Below, in pieces: positions 45,953 through 54,578 of a stretch of 64,000 nt of DNA (the stretch's first letter is position 1; each line of letters begins with the position of its first letter). The notes below the pieces were generated by a model. That model worked only from the letters and a program-made list of their open reading frames with translations. It ran no database searches and was not told where the DNA came from. Source of the DNA: Nocardioides albus (GTDB taxonomy: Bacteria; Actinomycetota; Actinomycetes; Propionibacteriales; Nocardioidaceae); NCBI RefSeq assembly GCF_014648255.1, contig NZ_BMQT01000001.1, positions 1 to 64,000 on the forward strand, read 5' to 3'. Both the position numbers and the translations under genes were made by a program.

Positions 45953-46573
45953 ATGACCGACACCACCCTTGAGACCACCACGCTCGAGAAGCTGGACGAC
46001 CGCGGCCGCCAGATCGTCTTCACCGGTGCGCGCACGTCCAACACCTTCGCCGACACTCCTGTCACCGACGACGAGCTCGCCGACATCTGGGAGCTCACCC
46101 GCTGGACCCCGACGATGGCCAACACCCAGCCGCTGCGTGTCGTGTTCGTGCGCACGGGAGAGGGCAAGGAGCGCCTCCTCCCGCACATCGCCGAGGGCAA
46201 CGTCGAGAAGACCAAGGCCGCCCCGGCCACCGCGATCGTCGCCTACGACAACAACTGGCACCAGGAGATCCCGAACGTCTTCCCGATCCGCCCGGAGATG
46301 AAGGACTACTTCGACGCCGACGAGAACGCCCGCCACGGCGCCGGCGGCTGGTCCGCTGGTCTTCAGGCCGGTGCTTTCATCCTCGCCGTCCGCGCGGCCG
46401 GGCTGGCCGCCGGCCCGATCGCCGGCTACGACACCGCTGGCGTCGACAAGGAGTTCTTCCCCGAGGGCGACTGGACCACCAAGATGATCGTCAACATCGG
46501 CCACCCGGGCGAGAACCCGTGGTTCGACCGCCTCCCGCGCGTGGAGACCGAGGCCGCGGTGAAGTGGGCCTGA
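45953..46573 (+). CDS. nitroreductase-family protein, RutE-like
   Basis: A 206-residue FMN-dependent oxidoreductase resembling malonic semialdehyde reductase RutE. It has RTSNTFADTPVTDDELADIWELTRWTPTMANTQPLRVVFV (the FMN-binding N-terminus) and GWSAGLQAGAFILAVRAAGLAAGPIAGYD. There is no pyrimidine (Rut) pathway gene nearby, so a general nitroreductase or enone/quinone reductase is as likely. Regulation by the divergent HxlR protein is expected. A strong terminator follows. Confidence 0.83.
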   Translation: MTDTTLETTTLEKLDDRGRQIVFTGARTSNTFADTPVTDDELADIWELTRWTPTMANTQPLRVVFVRTGEGKERLLPHIAEGNVEKTKAAPATAIVAYDNNWHQEIPNVFPIRPEMKDYFDADENARHGAGGWSAGLQAGAFILAVRAAGLAAGPIAGYDTAGVDKEFFPEGDWTTKMIVNIGHPGENPWFDRLPRVETEAAVKWA

Positions 46574-46597
46574 CCCGCTGACCTGCACGTACGAGGG

Positions 46598-46636
46598 GCT
46601 CGCCTGCCACCACAGCAGGCGAGCGCCTATTTGTTT
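46598..46636 (+). terminator. Rho-independent terminator after the nitroreductase gene
   Basis: GCTCGCCTGC (46598-46607) pairs perfectly with GCAGGCGAGC (46615-46624), seven-base loop, followed by a T-rich run TATTTGTTTT. Confidence 0.8.
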
Positions 46637-46650
46637 TCGCCGGAATACAG

Positions 46651-46663
46651 TTAGCCAAGCTAA
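46651..46663 (+). promoter_or_regulatory. palindrome upstream of the MFS gene
   Basis: TTAGC and GCTAA flank CAA, 12 bases before the MFS start codon. It loosely resembles an iron box (TTAGG-type) but also a generic TetR/MarR-type site; the regulator is unknown. Confidence 0.4.
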
Positions 46664-46674
46664 ACTTTGCCTCG

Positions 46675-48306
46675 ATGCCTGTGACCAACACCAGCCCCCG
46701 CCTCACCTTCGCCATCGTCGCCATCGGCGTCTGCTCCTACTCGTTGCTGCAGTCGGTCTCCGTCCCGACGATGCCGCTGATCCAGACCGAGCTGGAGACC
46801 GACCAGGCGACCGCCTCCTGGATCCTGACCGCATTCCTGCTCTCGGCGTCGGTCGCGACCCCGATCATCGGCAGGATGGGCGACTCGTTCGGCAAGCGCC
46901 GGATGTACGTGTGGAGCCTGGCCGCCCTCACCGCCGGCGCTCTCCTCGCCGCCGCGGCCCCCAGCATCGAGGTCATGATCGGCGCGCGAGTCCTCCAAGG
47001 GCTGGGTGGCGGCACCTTGCCGCTGGCTTTCGCGATCCTGCGTGACGAGCTGCCCAAGGAACGCGTCGCCGGTGCGATCGCGGTGACCTCGTCGCTGCTC
47101 TCGATGGGCTTCGCGGCCGGGATCGTGCTGGCAGGTCCGGTTGCCGCGACCCTGGGTTTCCGGGCGCTGTTCCTGCTGCCCGCGCTGGTCGCGGCCGGTG
47201 CCGCGATCGCGGCGTTGCGGATGGTGCCCGAGTCCCCCGTCCTCACCCGTGAGCCGATCCCGCTGCTCCCCGCCGTACTCCTCGCCGGTTGGCTCGTCGC
47301 GCTCCTCCTCGGTGTCAGTCGGGCACCGTCGTGGGGCTGGACCTCGCCCGCCACCCTCGGGCTGCTCGGCGCCGCCGCTGTGCTGCTGGCCGTCTGGATC
47401 CGGGTCGAGTGGACCGTACGACAGCCACTGGTCGACCTGCGGCTGATGGGTCGCCGCGGCGTCTGGACCGCCAACCTGGTCGCCCTGCTGATCGGCATCG
47501 CGATGTACGCCTCCTTCGGTTTCATCCCGCAGCTGACCCAGACCCCGTCGTCGGCCGGCTACGGGTTCGGCGCGTCGATCACCGTCGCCGGCTACCTGAT
47601 GCTCCCGACAGCCATCACGTCGTTCCTGTGCGGACTGGTCAGCGCGCGGCTCGCCGACCTCATCGGGATGCGTCGCATCCTGGTCATCGGCGGGCTGCTC
47701 ACCGCGGTCTCCCTGGCCATGGTCGCCTTCGTCCACGACGAGCCGTGGCAGATGTGCGTGGCCGCCGGACTCTCCGGCCTCGGCACAGGTCTTGTCTTCG
47801 CCAACCTCGCCAACGCGGTCGTGGCCGCCGTGCCGCCGGAGCACACCGGCGTGGCCACCGGCATGAACGCCAACATCCGCACCGTCGGCGGCACCATCGG
47901 CACCGCGGCGATGACCTCCCTGGTCACCGCCCAGACCCTGCCCTCCGGCTACCCGACCGAGCAGGGCTACATCAACGGCTTCGGCTTCCTCACTCTCGTC
48001 GCCCTGGGCGCGGCCCTCGCGGCCATGCTCATCCCCCTCGCTCCGCGAAAGGTCACCCCGGTCGGCCGAGACGACCGGAGCGAGGTCGAGCGGCGAGCTT
48101 GCTCGTCCGCTCGCGCCGAGCGAGGGAGTGACCGCGCGAAGCGCGGAGACGTCACGTACGCCGGCCGAGGCGTCGCTCCCGTCGACCGAGGCGTCGCTCC
48201 CGTCGACCGAGGCGTCGCTCCCGTCGACCGAGGCGTCGCTCCCGTCGACCGAGGCGTCGCTCCCGTCGGCCGAGAGGGCACTGAGATGCCCTGTCGGCCG
48301 ACGTAA
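46675..48306 (+). CDS. MFS transporter (drug:H+ antiporter type), repeat-derived tail
   Basis: A 543-residue permease with about 14 hydrophobic helices in residues 1-460. Loop 2-3 motif A is GRMGDSFGKRRMYV at about residue 65, and motif C-like GIVLAGPVAATLGFRALFLLPAL suggests a drug:proton antiporter. After the last helix the C-terminus becomes unlike a permease: about residues 465-543, mainly DRGVAPV repeats, are encoded by repeat array E. The permease may have once ended near LIPLAPRK. The ATG at 46675 is supported by a palindromic operator just upstream. Confidence 0.8.
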   Translation: MPVTNTSPRLTFAIVAIGVCSYSLLQSVSVPTMPLIQTELETDQATASWILTAFLLSASVATPIIGRMGDSFGKRRMYVWSLAALTAGALLAAAAPSIEVMIGARVLQGLGGGTLPLAFAILRDELPKERVAGAIAVTSSLLSMGFAAGIVLAGPVAATLGFRALFLLPALVAAGAAIAALRMVPESPVLTREPIPLLPAVLLAGWLVALLLGVSRAPSWGWTSPATLGLLGAAAVLLAVWIRVEWTVRQPLVDLRLMGRRGVWTANLVALLIGIAMYASFGFIPQLTQTPSSAGYGFGASITVAGYLMLPTAITSFLCGLVSARLADLIGMRRILVIGGLLTAVSLAMVAFVHDEPWQMCVAAGLSGLGTGLVFANLANAVVAAVPPEHTGVATGMNANIRTVGGTIGTAAMTSLVTAQTLPSGYPTEQGYINGFGFLTLVALGAALAAMLIPLAPRKVTPVGRDDRSEVERRACSSARAERGSDRAKRGDVTYAGRGVAPVDRGVAPVDRGVAPVDRGVAPVDRGVAPVGREGTEMPCRPT

Positions 48307-48401
48307 CTGACGTCTCGGCCGACGTAACTGACGTCTCGGCCGACGTAACTGACGTCTCGGCCGACGCGGGTGACGTCTCGGCCGACGTACGTGCCTACTC
48401 G
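48046..48401. repeat. 21-bp phased inverted repeat array E
   Basis: Forward cores at 48046 and 48067, then a 78-base interruption, then 48145, 48166, 48187, 48208, 48229, 48250 and 48271, all 21 apart within each run; several units are identical. A small GGGCA/TGCCC stem lies at the centre (48276-48291). Reverse cores start at 48308, 48329, 48350 and 48371, with a degenerate one at 48392 that contains the mazG stop. The array encodes the MFS tail. Confidence 0.92.
48088..48112. repeat. nested hairpin interrupting array E
   Basis: GAGCGG and CCGCTC arms with inner CGAGC/GCTCG and a TT loop (one unpaired base). It lies between the second and third forward cores, and this stretch breaks the 21-base phasing (78 bases is not a multiple of 21), so it looks like a second element inserted into the array. 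Confidence 0.6.
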
Positions 48402-48823
48402 GCGGGGTGGGCTCGCTCGGCGGCCTTGGCGGCCTGCCAGAGCTGCTCGACCTCGTCGACGGTGTAACGACGGCCCGAGGCGGCCTCGGGGCCGAAGACG
48501 TGCGGGTTGCGACGCTTCATCTTGGCGGTGAGGCCGGCGATGACGTCGTCCATCGTGAACTCGCCGGCCTCCTCGGCGATGGCGGCGTGAAAGTAGACCT
48601 GCAGCAGCAGGTCGCCGAGCTCGTCCTTGAGGTGCTCGGGGTCGCCCTCGTCGATCGCCCCGAGGACCTCGTCGGACTCCTCCCGCAGATACCGCGCCAG
48701 CGATGTGTGCGTCTGCGACGACTTCCACACGCAGCGCTCACGCATCAGCCGCATCAGGTCGAGGAACTCGACGAGCCCCTCCCCCGAGGCGTAGGTCCTG
48801 CCGCCGTCGTCCGCTGGGCTCAT
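48395..48823 (-). CDS. mazG: MazG-family nucleoside triphosphate pyrophosphohydrolase
   Basis: A 142-residue single-domain MazG, starting at ATG 48823 (MSPADDG). It has LVEFLDLMRLMRERCVWKSSQTHTSLARYLREESDEVLGAID with the EExxE metal-binding pattern, then HLKDELGDLLLQVYFHAAIAEE (the ExxD). The usual CPWD before QTH is CVWK here. The 3' end enters repeat array E: the TAG stop lies in a degenerate repeat core. It is coupled to the NUDIX gene by an ATGA overlap (48820-48823). In mycobacteria mazG lies next to mfd and eno, as in this window. Confidence 0.87.
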   Translation of the reverse strand: MSPADDGGRTYASGEGLVEFLDLMRLMRERCVWKSSQTHTSLARYLREESDEVLGAIDEGDPEHLKDELGDLLLQVYFHAAIAEEAGEFTMDDVIAGLTAKMKRRNPHVFGPEAASGRRYTVDEVEQLWQAAKAAERAHPAE

Positions 48824-49401
48824 TCCAGCGCCCCGAACGCGCTCAGGCACTGCCGCAGCAGCGCTCCGCGACCGCCCTCCATGTCACCGACGACCGCGTC
48901 GGAGGCGGCCTCCGCCGGGGTCATCCAGGACAGCTCCAGGGCGTCCTGACGCGGCTCGCACTCGCCGGTCACGGGTACGACATAGACGAGCGAGACCGCG
49001 TGCTGGCGCGGGTCCTGGAAGCGCTCGCCGGGCCAGGGGAAGTATTCGGCGACGGTCACCGGCACCGTGGTCAGCGGCAGGGTCGGGAAGGCGACCGCGC
49101 CGAGGTCCTTCTCCAGGTTGCGCATCAACGCGTCACGGATCCGCTCGCCGTGCAGCACCCGGCCCGAGACCAGCGACCGCGTGATCGTGCCGGTGGTGGG
49201 CGAGCTCCGCAGCAGCAGCCCGACCTCGGACACCGCGCCGTCGGGATCGACACGCACCGGGACCGCCTCCACGTAGAGGATGGGAACCCGGCCGCGGGTC
49301 TCCCCCAGCTCCTCTTCCGAGAGCCATCCAGGCTCGGTGTCCCAACCACTGCCGAAGGGCTCCTCAGGGAAGGACTGCTCGCCGAAAGCCTCCATCGTCA
49401 T
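48820..49401 (-). CDS. NUDIX-hydrolase-like protein (DUF4916 type)
   Basis: A 193-residue protein starting at ATG 49401 (MTMEAFGEQ). It has the NUDIX-like fold features ILYVEAVPVRVDPDGAVSEVGLLLRS and VSGRVLHGERIRDALMRNLEKDLGAVAF, but the canonical REVxEExG loop is not intact, consistent with the actinobacterial DUF4916 group. Catalytic activity is therefore uncertain. It is the first gene of a two-gene unit with mazG. Confidence 0.75.
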   Translation of the reverse strand: MTMEAFGEQSFPEEPFGSGWDTEPGWLSEEELGETRGRVPILYVEAVPVRVDPDGAVSEVGLLLRSSPTTGTITRSLVSGRVLHGERIRDALMRNLEKDLGAVAFPTLPLTTVPVTVAEYFPWPGERFQDPRQHAVSLVYVVPVTGECEPRQDALELSWMTPAEAASDAVVGDMEGGRGALLRQCLSAFGALE

Positions 49402-49499
49402 GCGTCGATCCTGCCAGACAGATCCGTACGTGTCGGAGCGACGGCACCGCAGAATGGGACGCGTCTGCGGCGAGCTCCGACAGGACCGCATCGACCGAC

Positions 49500-49601
49500 T
49501 CAGCCGGCGAGGCCCTCCAAGGCGGCGGCGTACAGGATCTGGGCGGCCTCCGCGGCCGCATCGGTGGCGGCGACCAAACGGACGGGCACCTCGAGGCTCA
49601 T
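49500..49601 (-). CDS. very small ORF coupled to the KOW-like gene
   Basis: A possible 33-residue Ala/Leu-rich peptide, MSLEVPVRLV...ALEGLAG, whose ATG overlaps the stop of the preceding 57-residue gene as ATGA (49598-49601). The sequence is GC-biased like a coding frame, but it is very short and could be chance. No homology can be claimed. Confidence 0.3.
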   Translation of the reverse strand: MSLEVPVRLVAATDAAAEAAQILYAAALEGLAG

Positions 49602-49771
49602 CCGGTCGTGAACTCCTCGATCTCGTCCGGGTTGTAGTAGTTCTGCGTCATCCCGTCGACGCGAACCAGGTATTTGCCACGCTTCTCGTCGTGATGGACA
49701 ACCGTGCCCACGACGCCCCTCATTGTCTTGCCGGTGATGCGCACGGTCTGTCCGATGCTGAAAGTCCCCAT
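49598..49771 (-). CDS. small KOW-like beta-barrel protein
   Basis: A 57-residue protein, starting MGTFSIGQTVRITGKTMRG and ending NPDEIEEFTTG. The strand pattern and the VGTVVHHDEKRGKYLVRVDG core look like a KOW/SH3-like small barrel. It follows mfd in the same direction across a 36-bp palindrome and may be its own unit. No strong ribosome-binding site is seen. Function unknown; a nucleic-acid or ribosome role is only a guess from the fold. Confidence 0.55.
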   Translation of the reverse strand: MGTFSIGQTVRITGKTMRGVVGTVVHHDEKRGKYLVRVDGMTQNYYNPDEIEEFTTG

Positions 49772-49819
49772 GCTCGTGACACTAACCGGAACAAGCCTCG
49801 CGGGGCGGATCCGAGACGG

Positions 49820-49855
49820 CGCCGAGTCGGCTCGTCATGACGAGCCGACTCGGCG
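49820..49855. terminator. 36-bp perfect palindrome after mfd
   Basis: CGCCGAGTCGGCTCGTCA (49820-49837) followed at once by its own reverse complement, seven bases after the mfd stop at 49863 on the minus strand. Very probably the mfd terminator; there is no T-tract, so it may instead be a dispersed palindrome. Confidence 0.7.
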
Positions 49856-49862
49856 TAAGGGG

Positions 49863-52800
49863 TCAGGTGAGCGGGTCGATGATGGCGTCGATGACGACCC
49901 TCGCCCAGTCGAGGAGGTCAGGGCCGTCTAGGGGCTTGGCGGGGAAGCCGGAGGAGACCGGGCGCGGGACCATGATGGTGTCCAGCTGGGGCTTGACCAG
50001 GGACTTCGGGTACATCCGGTTCAGCCGGACGACACGGGAGTCGGGCAGCGAGACGGGGTGGAAGCGTACGTTCTTGCCGGCCAGGGTGACCTCGGAGACG
50101 CCGGCCTGGCGGGCGCGGGCACGGAAGCGGGCGACCTGCAGGAGCGAGGAGACCTCGGCGGGCGGCTTGCCGTAACGGTCGAGGAGCTCGGCGGCGACCG
50201 ACTCGACGTCCTCGTCGGTTCGGACCTCGGCCAGGCGCTTGTAGATCTCCAGCCGCAACCGCTCCGAGGGGATGTAGTCGTGGGGCAGGTGAGCGTCGAC
50301 GGGGAGCTCGATGCGAACCTCGTTGAACTCCTCGGCGGCGCCGTCCGGGCCGGCCTTGAACTCGGCGACGGCCTCTCCGACCAACCGCACGTAGAGGTCG
50401 AAGCCGACGTCGGCGATGTGGCCGGACTGCTCGCCTCCGAGCAGGTTGCCGGCGCCGCGGATCTCGAGGTCCTTCATCGCGATCGCCATGCCGCCACCGA
50501 GGTCAGAGTGCTGAGCCAGGGTGGCGAGGCGCTCGTGGGCCGTCTCGGTGAGCGGCTTCTCGCCGGGGTAGAGGAAGTAGGCGTAGGCGCGCTCGCGGGA
50601 ACGGCCGACACGTCCGCGGAGCTGGTGGAGCTGCGACAGCCCCAGGGTGTCGGCGCGCTCGATGATCATCGTGTTGGCGTTGGAGACGTCGAGGCCGGAC
50701 TCGACGAGCGTGGTGCACACGAGCACGTCGAACTCCTTCTCCCAGAAGTCGACCATCACCTGCTCGAGCTGCTTCTCGTGCATCTGGCCGTGGGCGACCG
50801 CGACCCGCGCCTCGGGCACCAGCTCGCGGATCCGCGCGGCCGCCTTCTCGATCGAGTTGACCCGGTTGTGGATGTAGAAGACCTGGCCCTCGCGGAGCAG
50901 CTCACGCCGCACCGAGGCGACGATCTGGCGGTCCTCGTAGGCACCGACGTACGTCAGGACCGGGTGTCGCTCCTCGGGCGGGGTGGTGATCGTGGACATC
51001 TCCCGGATGCCGGTGATCGACATCTCGAGCGTCCGCGGGATCGGGGTCGCTGACATCGACAGGAAGTCGACCGAGGTGCGCAGGCGCTTCATCGCCTCCT
51101 TGTGCTCGACGCCGAAGCGCTGCTCCTCGTCGACGATGATCAGGCCGAGATCCTTGAACCGGATGTCCTTGTTGAACAGGCGGTGCGTGCCGACCACGAT
51201 GTCGATGGTGCCGTCGGCGAGGCCGGCCATCACCTCGGCGGCCTCCTTGTCGGTCTGGAAGCGGGACAGCCCGCGTACGTTGACGGGGAAGCCCGACATC
51301 CGCTCCATGAACGTCGACAGGTGCTGGGAGACCAGCAGCGTCGTCGGCACCAGGACCGCGACCTGCTTGCCGTCCTGGACCGCCTTGAACGCCGCCCGCA
51401 CCGCGATCTCGGTCTTGCCGTAACCGACGTCGCCGCAGACCAGCCGGTCCATCGGCACCGGCCGCATCATGTCCTGCTTGACCTCGTCGATGACCGCTAG
51501 CTGGTCGGCGGTCTCCTGGAACGGGAAGGCGTCCTCGAGCTCGCGCTGCCAGGGGTTGTCGGGGCCGTACTGGAAGCCCTTGGTCGCCTGCCGGGCGGCA
51601 TAGAGCTTGATCAGCTCGGCGGCGATCTCGCGAACCGCCTTGCGCGCGCGGGCCTTGCGCTTCTGCCAGTCGGCGCCGCCGAGCCGGTCGAGGCTCGGCT
51701 GCTCGCCGCCGACATACCTGGTGACCTGGTCGAGGGCGTCGGCAGGGACGTAGAGGCGGTCGGCCGGGCCGCCGCGCTTGGAGGCGCCGTACTCGAGGAC
51801 GAGGTATTCGCGGGTCGCGCCCTGCACCTCGCGCTGCTTCATCTCGATGAACTGCCCGACCCCGTGCTGCTCGTGGACCACGTAGTCGCCGGGCTTCAGC
51901 TCGAGGGGGTCGATCTGCTTCTTGCGCCGGGTCGGCATCTTGACCATGTCGCGCGTCGACGACTTCTGCCCCGAGATGTCCTCACCGGTGAGCACGACCA
52001 GCTGGTTGCCCTCGTCGATGAAGCCGTGGTTGAGCCGGGCGTGGACGACGGTGACCGTCTTGTGGACGGGCTTGGCGGTCTCTTCGTCACCCTCTGCCAG
52101 ACGAGCCGGGACGTCGCGCTCCGCCAGGGCTTCGACCGTACGCTGCGCCGTGCCGTGCGCGGGCTGGACCACGACCACGCGATAGGAGTCGTCGCGCCAG
52201 CGCTCGATGTCGGTCAGCGCCGCGGCGGTGTCGCCGCGGTAGGCCTTCGCGGGCTGCCAGTCGATCTTGCGGCCCGGGACACCGACGACGTCCGGGTCGG
52301 CCAGATCGCTCTCGGCATCGTCGAGGCCGAAGGGGCTGACCGACCACCACGGCTTGCCCTGGGCGATGGCATGGGCGCGCACATCAGCCAAGTCCTTGTA
52401 GGACGCCGCGGAGAGGTCGATCGGGGCGACTCCCCCGCTGGCCGCGGCGGCCCAGGAGGCGCCGAGGAACTCGTCGGCGGTGGCGACCAGGTCATGGGCA
52501 CGGCTGCGGATCCGCTCGGGGTCGAGCAGCAGCACGTGGCCGTCTTCGGGGATCAGGTCGAGGAGGAGCTCCATGTCGTCGACGAGCGCCGGGGCGAGCG
52601 ACTCCATGCCGTCGACCGCGATCCCGGCTGCGATCTTGTCGGTGAGCTCGACCAGGGTGGGATGGGCCTCGCCGAGCGCCTTGGCCCGCGCCCTGACCTC
52701 CGGGGTGAGCAGGAGCTCACGGCAGGGCGGGGCCCACAGCCGCTCGGTCTCACCGCCGTGCTCGGCCGGGATGGCGCGCTGGTCGGCGACCGCGAAGTGA

Positions 52801-53435
52801 CGGAGCGAGTCGATCTCGTCGCCCCAGAACTCCACACGGACCGGGTGCTCCTCGGTGGGCGGGAAGACGTCGACGATGCCGCCGCGGACCGCGAACTCGC
52901 CGCGCTTCTCGACCAGGTCGACCCGGGAGTAGGCCGCGTCCGCGAGCTTCTGGACGACGTCGTCGAGGCGAGCCTCCTGGTCCTTGATCAGCTCGACCGG
53001 CTCCAGGTCGCCGAGGCCCTTGACCTGCGGTTGGAGCACGCTGCGGACCGGGGCGACGACGACCTTCAGCGGTCCGTGGGCGCCGTCAGCGTCGGGATGG
53101 CGCAGCCGCCGGAGCACGGCGAGCCGGCGCCCGACGGTGTCGCTGCGCGGGGAGAGCCGCTCGTGGGGCAGGGTCTCCCAGCTCGGGTAGAGGGCGACCG
53201 AGTCGGGCGGCAGCAGGTCGGTCAGGTCGTTGACCAGATCCTCGGCCTCGCGGGAGGTCGCGGTGACTGCGAGGACGGTGCGCTCCTGGCGTACGAGCCC
53301 GGTGACCACGAACGGACGCAGCGCCTCCGGCCCGGTGACGTCGAGCGCCAGCATCCGGCCGCCCTTGGCCTCCGCCATCACCTCGCTCAGGGCGGCATCG
53401 CGCAGGACGAGGTCGGCGAGCGGGGCGAGGATCAC
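49863..53435 (-). CDS. mfd: transcription-repair coupling factor Mfd
   Basis: A 1190-residue superfamily II translocase that removes stalled RNA polymerase and recruits UvrA. In order: UvrB-homology module (about 1-330), RNA polymerase interaction (CarD-like) domain LKPGDYVVHEQHGVGQFIEM (about 510), helicase motifs with Walker A VCGDVGYGKTEIAVRAAFKA (about 660), DEEQ box IIVDEEQRFGVEHKEAM and the RecG-like motor, and a C-terminal TRCF domain. The GTG at 53435 has GGAG nine bases upstream and gives the usual length; the open frame continues to 53567 without family support. Divergent from the aldo/keto reductase gene. Confidence 0.96.
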   Translation of the reverse strand: MILAPLADLVLRDAALSEVMAEAKGGRMLALDVTGPEALRPFVVTGLVRQERTVLAVTATSREAEDLVNDLTDLLPPDSVALYPSWETLPHERLSPRSDTVGRRLAVLRRLRHPDADGAHGPLKVVVAPVRSVLQPQVKGLGDLEPVELIKDQEARLDDVVQKLADAAYSRVDLVEKRGEFAVRGGIVDVFPPTEEHPVRVEFWGDEIDSLRHFAVADQRAIPAEHGGETERLWAPPCRELLLTPEVRARAKALGEAHPTLVELTDKIAAGIAVDGMESLAPALVDDMELLLDLIPEDGHVLLLDPERIRSRAHDLVATADEFLGASWAAAASGGVAPIDLSAASYKDLADVRAHAIAQGKPWWSVSPFGLDDAESDLADPDVVGVPGRKIDWQPAKAYRGDTAAALTDIERWRDDSYRVVVVQPAHGTAQRTVEALAERDVPARLAEGDEETAKPVHKTVTVVHARLNHGFIDEGNQLVVLTGEDISGQKSSTRDMVKMPTRRKKQIDPLELKPGDYVVHEQHGVGQFIEMKQREVQGATREYLVLEYGASKRGGPADRLYVPADALDQVTRYVGGEQPSLDRLGGADWQKRKARARKAVREIAAELIKLYAARQATKGFQYGPDNPWQRELEDAFPFQETADQLAVIDEVKQDMMRPVPMDRLVCGDVGYGKTEIAVRAAFKAVQDGKQVAVLVPTTLLVSQHLSTFMERMSGFPVNVRGLSRFQTDKEAAEVMAGLADGTIDIVVGTHRLFNKDIRFKDLGLIIVDEEQRFGVEHKEAMKRLRTSVDFLSMSATPIPRTLEMSITGIREMSTITTPPEERHPVLTYVGAYEDRQIVASVRRELLREGQVFYIHNRVNSIEKAAARIRELVPEARVAVAHGQMHEKQLEQVMVDFWEKEFDVLVCTTLVESGLDVSNANTMIIERADTLGLSQLHQLRGRVGRSRERAYAYFLYPGEKPLTETAHERLATLAQHSDLGGGMAIAMKDLEIRGAGNLLGGEQSGHIADVGFDLYVRLVGEAVAEFKAGPDGAAEEFNEVRIELPVDAHLPHDYIPSERLRLEIYKRLAEVRTDEDVESVAAELLDRYGKPPAEVSSLLQVARFRARARQAGVSEVTLAGKNVRFHPVSLPDSRVVRLNRMYPKSLVKPQLDTIMVPRPVSSGFPAKPLDGPDLLDWARVVIDAIIDPLT

Positions 53436-53567
53436 GGGTGACTCCAAAAGGGATGCGGCATGCGCGAGAGCCCCTGGCCGAGAGGACAGGGGGTGCGGGC
53501 ACCAGTCTAGGAGACATGCGTGAAGACGGTTGACTTCGAGCGCACGCGAGGCCGGAGCGTGGATCAC

Positions 53568-54578
53568 ATGCGATACACGACCATCGGATCAGGCGCCGGC
53601 GAACGGCGCGTCAGCAGGCTCGCGCTCGGCGCGATGCGCTTCGGCACGGATACGGACGTCGAGACGTCGTACGCGATCCTCGACCGCTTCGTCGAGGCCG
53701 GCGGCACCTTCGTCGACACCTCCAACAACTACGCCTACTGGGCCGGTGGCACCCAGGGCGGCGAGAGCGAGACGCTGCTCGGGCAGTGGCGACGTGACCG
53801 CGGGATCGGCGAGGAGATCGTCATCGCCACCAAGGTCGGTGCGCGGCCGACCGATGTCGTCGAGCGGGTCGAGAACGGCTGGGCGACCCAGCGCAACCGT
53901 CGCTGGGAGGGGTTGGCGCCGTGGAACGTACGCGAGCAGGCCGACCGCTCCCGCGAACGCCTCGGCGTCGAGCGGCTCGACCTCTACTACGCGCACGTGC
54001 CGGACCTGAACTGCGTGCCGTTGGAGGAGTACGCCGCGGGCTTCGCCGCTCTCGTGAAGGACGGTGTCATCGGCCAGTTCGGCCTGAGCAACCACTGGTC
54101 CTGGCAGATCGAGCGGGCGCGAGCGGCCAACCCGGAGGAGGCCCGCCCGAGCGTGCTGCAGTATCACCACACCTATCTGCGGATGCGCACCGACATCCCC
54201 GACCATCGGCTCTCGGTCGACGGCCAGATCGGCGTGGCCGACGCCTCCCTGCTCGCCTACGTGCGGGCGACGCCTGGGCTGACGCTGGTGGCCTACACGC
54301 CGCTGCTCAGCGGGGCCCATACGAACCCGTCGAAGCCGCTCGACCCTGCCTACGACCATCCGGGAACGGCCTCTCGGCTCGCAGCGCTCGACGAGGTCGC
54401 GGCCGAGACCGGCGCGACCCGCAACCAGGTCGTGCTGGCTTGGATGCTCGGCGACACCCTTCCGGTGGTCCCGCTTGTCGGGGCCTCGTCGGTGGCCCAG
54501 CTCGACGAGTCGTTGGCGGCGATGGATCTCGAGCTCAGCGAGGAGCAGAGGGCTCGGCTCGACGCTGCTGGGCGATGA
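53568..54578 (+). CDS. aldo/keto reductase
   Basis: A 336-residue NADPH-dependent oxidoreductase starting at ATG 53568 (MRYTTIGSGAG). It has LALGAMRFGTDTDVETSYAILDRFVEAGGTFVDTSNNYAYW (catalytic Asp and Tyr), IVIATKVG (catalytic Lys), LDLYYAHVPD with the catalytic His, and IGQFGLSNHWSWQIERA, then VPLVGASSVAQLDESLAAM. A GTG at 53520 would add 16 residues. It is convergent with the MerR gene with a 44-base overlap, so both may be regulated together. Substrate unknown. Confidence 0.88.
   Translation: MRYTTIGSGAGERRVSRLALGAMRFGTDTDVETSYAILDRFVEAGGTFVDTSNNYAYWAGGTQGGESETLLGQWRRDRGIGEEIVIATKVGARPTDVVERVENGWATQRNRRWEGLAPWNVREQADRSRERLGVERLDLYYAHVPDLNCVPLEEYAAGFAALVKDGVIGQFGLSNHWSWQIERARAANPEEARPSVLQYHHTYLRMRTDIPDHRLSVDGQIGVADASLLAYVRATPGLTLVAYTPLLSGAHTNPSKPLDPAYDHPGTASRLAALDEVAAETGATRNQVVLAWMLGDTLPVVPLVGASSVAQLDESLAAMDLELSEEQRARLDAAGR

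Noticed and set aside
48145..48401. CRISPR array
   Set aside because: The units are contiguous with a 21-bp period and no unique spacers, and the second half is inverted. No cas genes are present.
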